A stretch of DNA of 6,635 nucleotides from CAYGWX01 sp964353855 [NCBI: uncultured bacterium]. GTDB taxonomy: Bacteria; Edwardsbacteria; CAYGWX01. Positions 5,971 to 6,635 of the stretch are shown here, piece by piece; positions within the stretch are counted from its first letter, which is position 1, and each line of letters begins with the position of its first letter. The notes below the pieces were generated by a model. It did no database searches, was not told where the DNA came from, and saw nothing but the letters and a program-made list of their open reading frames with translations. The position numbers and the translations under genes were made by a program. The stretch covers positions 1-6,635 of the forward strand of contig CAYGWX010000091.1 in NCBI GenBank assembly GCA_964353855.1, read 5' to 3'.

Positions 5971-6471
5971 TTACTTCCCCTCCTCCTTTTTTTTCCTCTC
6001 CTCCCAGCGCTTCTGGACGATCTTGTCTACCTCCTTGAAGCCCGGGTCGTCCCTGAGGCTGTCCAGCTCCGTGTCGTCCACCATCAGGGGCCAGTTGTAA
6101 AACCCTTTGTCCGCCAGGGTCCGGAGGCTCTTGATCGCCTCGCCCTTCTTGCCCCACAGGGCATAACAGCAGGCCAGGTTGTAATAGGAGGGCTCGTAAG
6201 CTGGTTTCAACCGGATGGCCTTTCGGAACTCCTTCTCCGCCTCCGGATATTTCTTCTGTCCGGCCAAGGCGTTTCCGAGCCTGCAATAGGCCTCGGCCCA
6301 GCCCGCCTTCAAGCGGATGGCCATCCGGAACTCCTTCTCCGCCTCGCCGAACTTCCTCTGCTCCCCGAGCCTGACTCCGAGGTCGAAGTGCTCCTGGGCC
6401 CGGGACGGCGGCTTGGCCGAAGCCTGCAGGGATATCCAGAGCAGCATCACGGCAACGAGCCATGGTTTCAT
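5971..6471 (-). CDS. Exported tetratricopeptide-repeat protein
   Basis: The 166-residue product has a classic signal peptide (MKPWLVAVMLLWISLQASA, cut after residue 19), so it acts outside the cytoplasm. Three TPR units follow: about 25-58, 59-92 and 93-126. The signature residues are visible, for example FGEAEKEFRMAIRLK, YPEAEKEFRKAIRLKP and LACCYALWGKKGEAIKSL. A short region DDTELDSLRDDPGFKEV, often found after TPRs in such proteins, and a lysine/glutamate-rich tail complete it. TPRs bind protein partners, and the partner here is unknown. The ATG at 6469-6471 is chosen over the TTG at 6496-6498, because the TTG falls at the predicted transcription start and would add a charged stretch before the signal peptide. 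AGAGAGGAG lies 10 bases before the ATG. The first two TPR units are nearly identical at the DNA level, which implies a recent unit duplication. Confidence 0.85.
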   Translation of the reverse strand: MKPWLVAVMLLWISLQASAKPPSRAQEHFDLGVRLGEQRKFGEAEKEFRMAIRLKAGWAEAYCRLGNALAGQKKYPEAEKEFRKAIRLKPAYEPSYYNLACCYALWGKKGEAIKSLRTLADKGFYNWPLMVDDTELDSLRDDPGFKEVDKIVQKRWEERKKKEEGK

Positions 6472-6481
6472 CAAATCATTG

Positions 6482-6490
6482 CTCCTCTCT
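6482..6490 (-). promoter_or_regulatory. Ribosome binding site of the TPR gene
   Basis: AGAGAGGAG on the minus strand ends 10 bases before the ATG at 6469-6471. It supports this start over the upstream in-frame TTG. Confidence 0.6.
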
Positions 6491-6504
6491 GTTTCCAAGC
6501 TTAT

Positions 6505-6534
6505 ACCCTATCACAAACCGGTTGGCCCTGTCAA
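6505..6534 (-). promoter_or_regulatory. Promoter of the TPR gene
   Basis: A perfect TTGACA (6529-6534) and a weaker -10 TAGGGT (6505-6510) are spaced by 18 bases on the minus strand. Transcription would start near 6498. Confidence 0.5.
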
Positions 6535-6560
6535 GCACAGAGAGGCGACTCCAGCCGCCC

Positions 6561-6589
6561 TTGACAAAACCGGCCCGTTACGATACAAT
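6561..6589 (+). promoter_or_regulatory. Rightward sigma70-type promoter driving the riboswitch transcript
   Basis: TTGACA (6561-6566), a 17-base spacer and TACAAT (6584-6589) form a near-consensus promoter. It is divergent from the TPR promoter, with 26 bases between the two -35 boxes. The start would fall near 6596, at the beginning of the putative aptamer. Confidence 0.75.
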
Positions 6590-6595
6590 TAAAGG

Positions 6596-6635
6596 GTCTA
6601 CGTAAAGAGGCAAACCCTGAGCAATCGGGGGGCGC
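6596..6635 (+). promoter_or_regulatory. Probable cyclic di-GMP-I (GEMM-I) riboswitch, 5' half
   Basis: The transcript begins with ACGTAAAGAGGCAAACC (6600-6616), close to the GEMM-I signature ACGCAAAGGGCAAACC. A 6-bp stem, 6615-6620 with 6625-6630, is capped by the GNRA tetraloop GCAA, the feature that docks into its receptor in this aptamer. GGCGC at the window edge fits the start of the next conserved block (GACGCAAAGCC). In GEMM-I RNAs, cyclic di-GMP binding changes expression of the downstream gene, which often concerns motility, pili, surface proteins or c-di-GMP turnover. The second half and the gene lie outside the window. Confidence 0.55.

Noticed and set aside
5906-6463. Alternative 185-codon minus-strand frame overlapping the TPR gene
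   Set aside because: It is an out-of-frame, arginine/glycine-rich translation of the TPR gene that ends in the terminator palindrome.
6472-6498. Nine-codon longer start (TTG) for the TPR protein
   Set aside because: The TTG lies at the predicted transcription start, has no ribosome site, and would bury the signal peptide. The ATG at 6471 is better supported.

Overview
The window is a piece of a GC-rich bacterial chromosome. Its core genes use mostly G- or C-ending codons and near-consensus sigma70-type promoters (TTGACA / TATAAT-like). All five complete genes and one broken gene lie on the minus strand. The gene set (ClpB, Bcp peroxiredoxin, a DUF3108-type exported protein, an exported TPR protein), the telomere-like G-rich intergenic tracts, the dispersed hairpin repeats and a probable c-di-GMP riboswitch suggest an uncultured Acidobacteriota/Aminicenantes-like or deltaproteobacterial-type lineage. 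That placement is a weak inference; nothing here fixes the taxonomy.

Left part (1-1229) is accessory. An AT-rich gene for a SIR2-like NAD-binding protein of the antiphage-defence type (36-689) starts at a TTG codon behind a good ribosome binding site. Its own promoter lies at 823-852 and is followed by a long leader with strong GC hairpins. The gene stops abruptly in GC-rich sequence resembling an IS3-family terminal repeat, just before the conserved histidine motif would be expected. It is probably interrupted by an insertion sequence that extends left out of the window. From 820 to 1229 there is no gene. That stretch holds a 7-mer tandem repeat, two unrelated REP-like hairpins, a possible terminator, an orphan rightward promoter, and a G-rich tract with G-quadruplex potential.

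Middle part (1230-5116) is core genome read leftwards. A DUF3108-type exported protein (4418-5116) is followed by clpB (1748-4354), whose promoter overlaps the stop codon of the DUF3108 gene. clpB overlaps by an ATGA junction a small exported protein of unknown function (1230-1751).

Right part (5117-6635) holds a Bcp-type peroxiredoxin (5218-5706) with a strong terminator and an unusually structured leader, then an exported TPR protein (5971-6471) with its own terminator and promoter. A divergent promoter at 6561-6589 reads right into what looks like the 5' half of a GEMM-I (cyclic di-GMP-I) riboswitch cut by the window edge. ClpB (protein disaggregation) and Bcp (hydroperoxide removal) both serve stress survival. 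Each has its own promoter signals, so they are neighbours rather than one operon.
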